Assembly (NCBI GenBank): GCA_017423025.1
Contig: JAFPGC010000019.1
Span: forward strand, 31,049-95,048
Length of the DNA stretch: 64,000 nucleotides
Source of the DNA: Bacteroidales bacterium
GTDB taxonomy: Bacteria > Bacteroidota > Bacteroidia > Bacteroidales > UBA932
Direction of reading: 5' to 3'
Below the pieces are notes generated by a model that saw only the letters and a program-made list of their open reading frames with translations, was not told the origin of the DNA and ran no database searches. Positions within the stretch are counted from its first letter, which is position 1. Every line of letters begins with the position of its first letter. Positions 63,752 through 64,000 of this stretch are shown here, piece after piece. A program made the position numbers and the translations under genes.

Positions 63752-64000
63752 ATGGTTAACCAGTACGAAACCGTTTTCATTGCAACTCCCGTTTTGTCTG
63801 ACACCCAGATGAAGGAAGCGGTTGCCAAGTACGTCAAGCTCATCACCGACAACGGTGGCGAGGTTGTGTACCAGGAGGATTGGGGCCTGCGTCAGCTCGC
63901 TTATCCCATCCAGCACAAGACCACAGGTTTTTATTACCTGATCGAGTTCAAGGCCGACAGCCAGTTCGTTGCCACCCTCGAAACCCAGTATCACCGTGAC
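63752..64000 (+). CDS. rpsF: Ribosomal protein bS6, N-terminal part
   Basis: 83 codons are visible before the window ends. The start MVNQYETVFIATPVLSDTQM, then EDWGLRQLAYPIQHKTTGFY and YLIEFKA are diagnostic of bS6. It binds 16S rRNA with S18 in the small subunit. rpsR and rplI usually follow, but would lie outside the window. A 62-bp leader with a hairpin precedes the ATG. Confidence 0.96.
   Translation, partial: MVNQYETVFIATPVLSDTQMKEAVAKYVKLITDNGGEVVYQEDWGLRQLAYPIQHKTTGFYYLIEFKADSQFVATLETQYHRD

Overview
The window looks like a chromosomal segment of a GC-rich Bacteroidales bacterium (phylum Bacteroidota), probably a gut commensal. Evidence: a SusD-type protein with a surface lipoprotein, promoters of the Bacteroidota type (TAnnTTTG -7 box, TTTG about 20 bp upstream), a Bacteroidota-style V-type ATPase operon with a DUF2764 subunit, a sodium-pumping methylmalonyl-CoA decarboxylase, and families largely confined to the phylum (DUF4831, DUF4861, OMPthi-type receptor). 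Species cannot be named from the sequence alone.

Region 1 (1-24194) is a pectin/hexuronate utilisation region, almost all on the + strand. It opens with the end of a susD gene and a 1722-residue lipoprotein made of four beta-helix modules. A tightly packed set follows: uxaC, uxaA, uxaB, a hexuronate MFS transporter, a GH43 glycosidase, kduD, kduI, a DUF4861 lipoprotein, kdgK and eda. After the RNase P RNA gene and pgi (- strand) come uxuA, uxuB and a lipoprotein fusing an FGE/SUMF1-like domain to a sialidase-like propeller. Together these encode both routes from galacturonate and glucuronate, plus the KduI/KduD route from unsaturated uronates, down to 2-keto-3-deoxygluconate, then KDPG, pyruvate and glyceraldehyde-3-phosphate. 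No local transcription factor is visible.

Region 2 (24199-29098) holds a glutaminyl cyclotransferase, a 157-bp element bounded by a perfect 23-bp inverted repeat, a TPP riboswitch directly in front of a TonB-dependent receptor (thiamine uptake), a likely stand-alone small RNA with a textbook promoter and terminator, a repeat-rich spacer, and sdaA.

Region 3 (29140-38509) holds trmD, a DUF349 protein, yidC and yggS on +. A - strand pair follows: an AlkZ-related protein and a histidine-phosphatase/glycerophosphodiesterase fusion. A YfcC-type transporter is on +.

Region 4 (38529-45763, -) is a V-ATPase operon E-C-A-B-D-I-K. Its K subunit carries the sodium-binding ligand set. A small APH-like kinase and a winged-helix AlkZ-like protein lie divergently on +.

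Region 5 (47736-63600, -) is a run of fourteen - strand genes: LpxL-like acyltransferase, DUF4831, pepD, POT transporter, zeta-like kinase, TldD, TldE, a GT2 glycosyltransferase, TrkA, MmdA, OadG-like, biotin carrier, OadB-like pump and a beta-lactamase-family lipoprotein. The decarboxylase pump and the Na+-type V-ATPase suggest a sodium-based energy economy. The window ends in rpsF (+), with a promoter and a hairpin leader.
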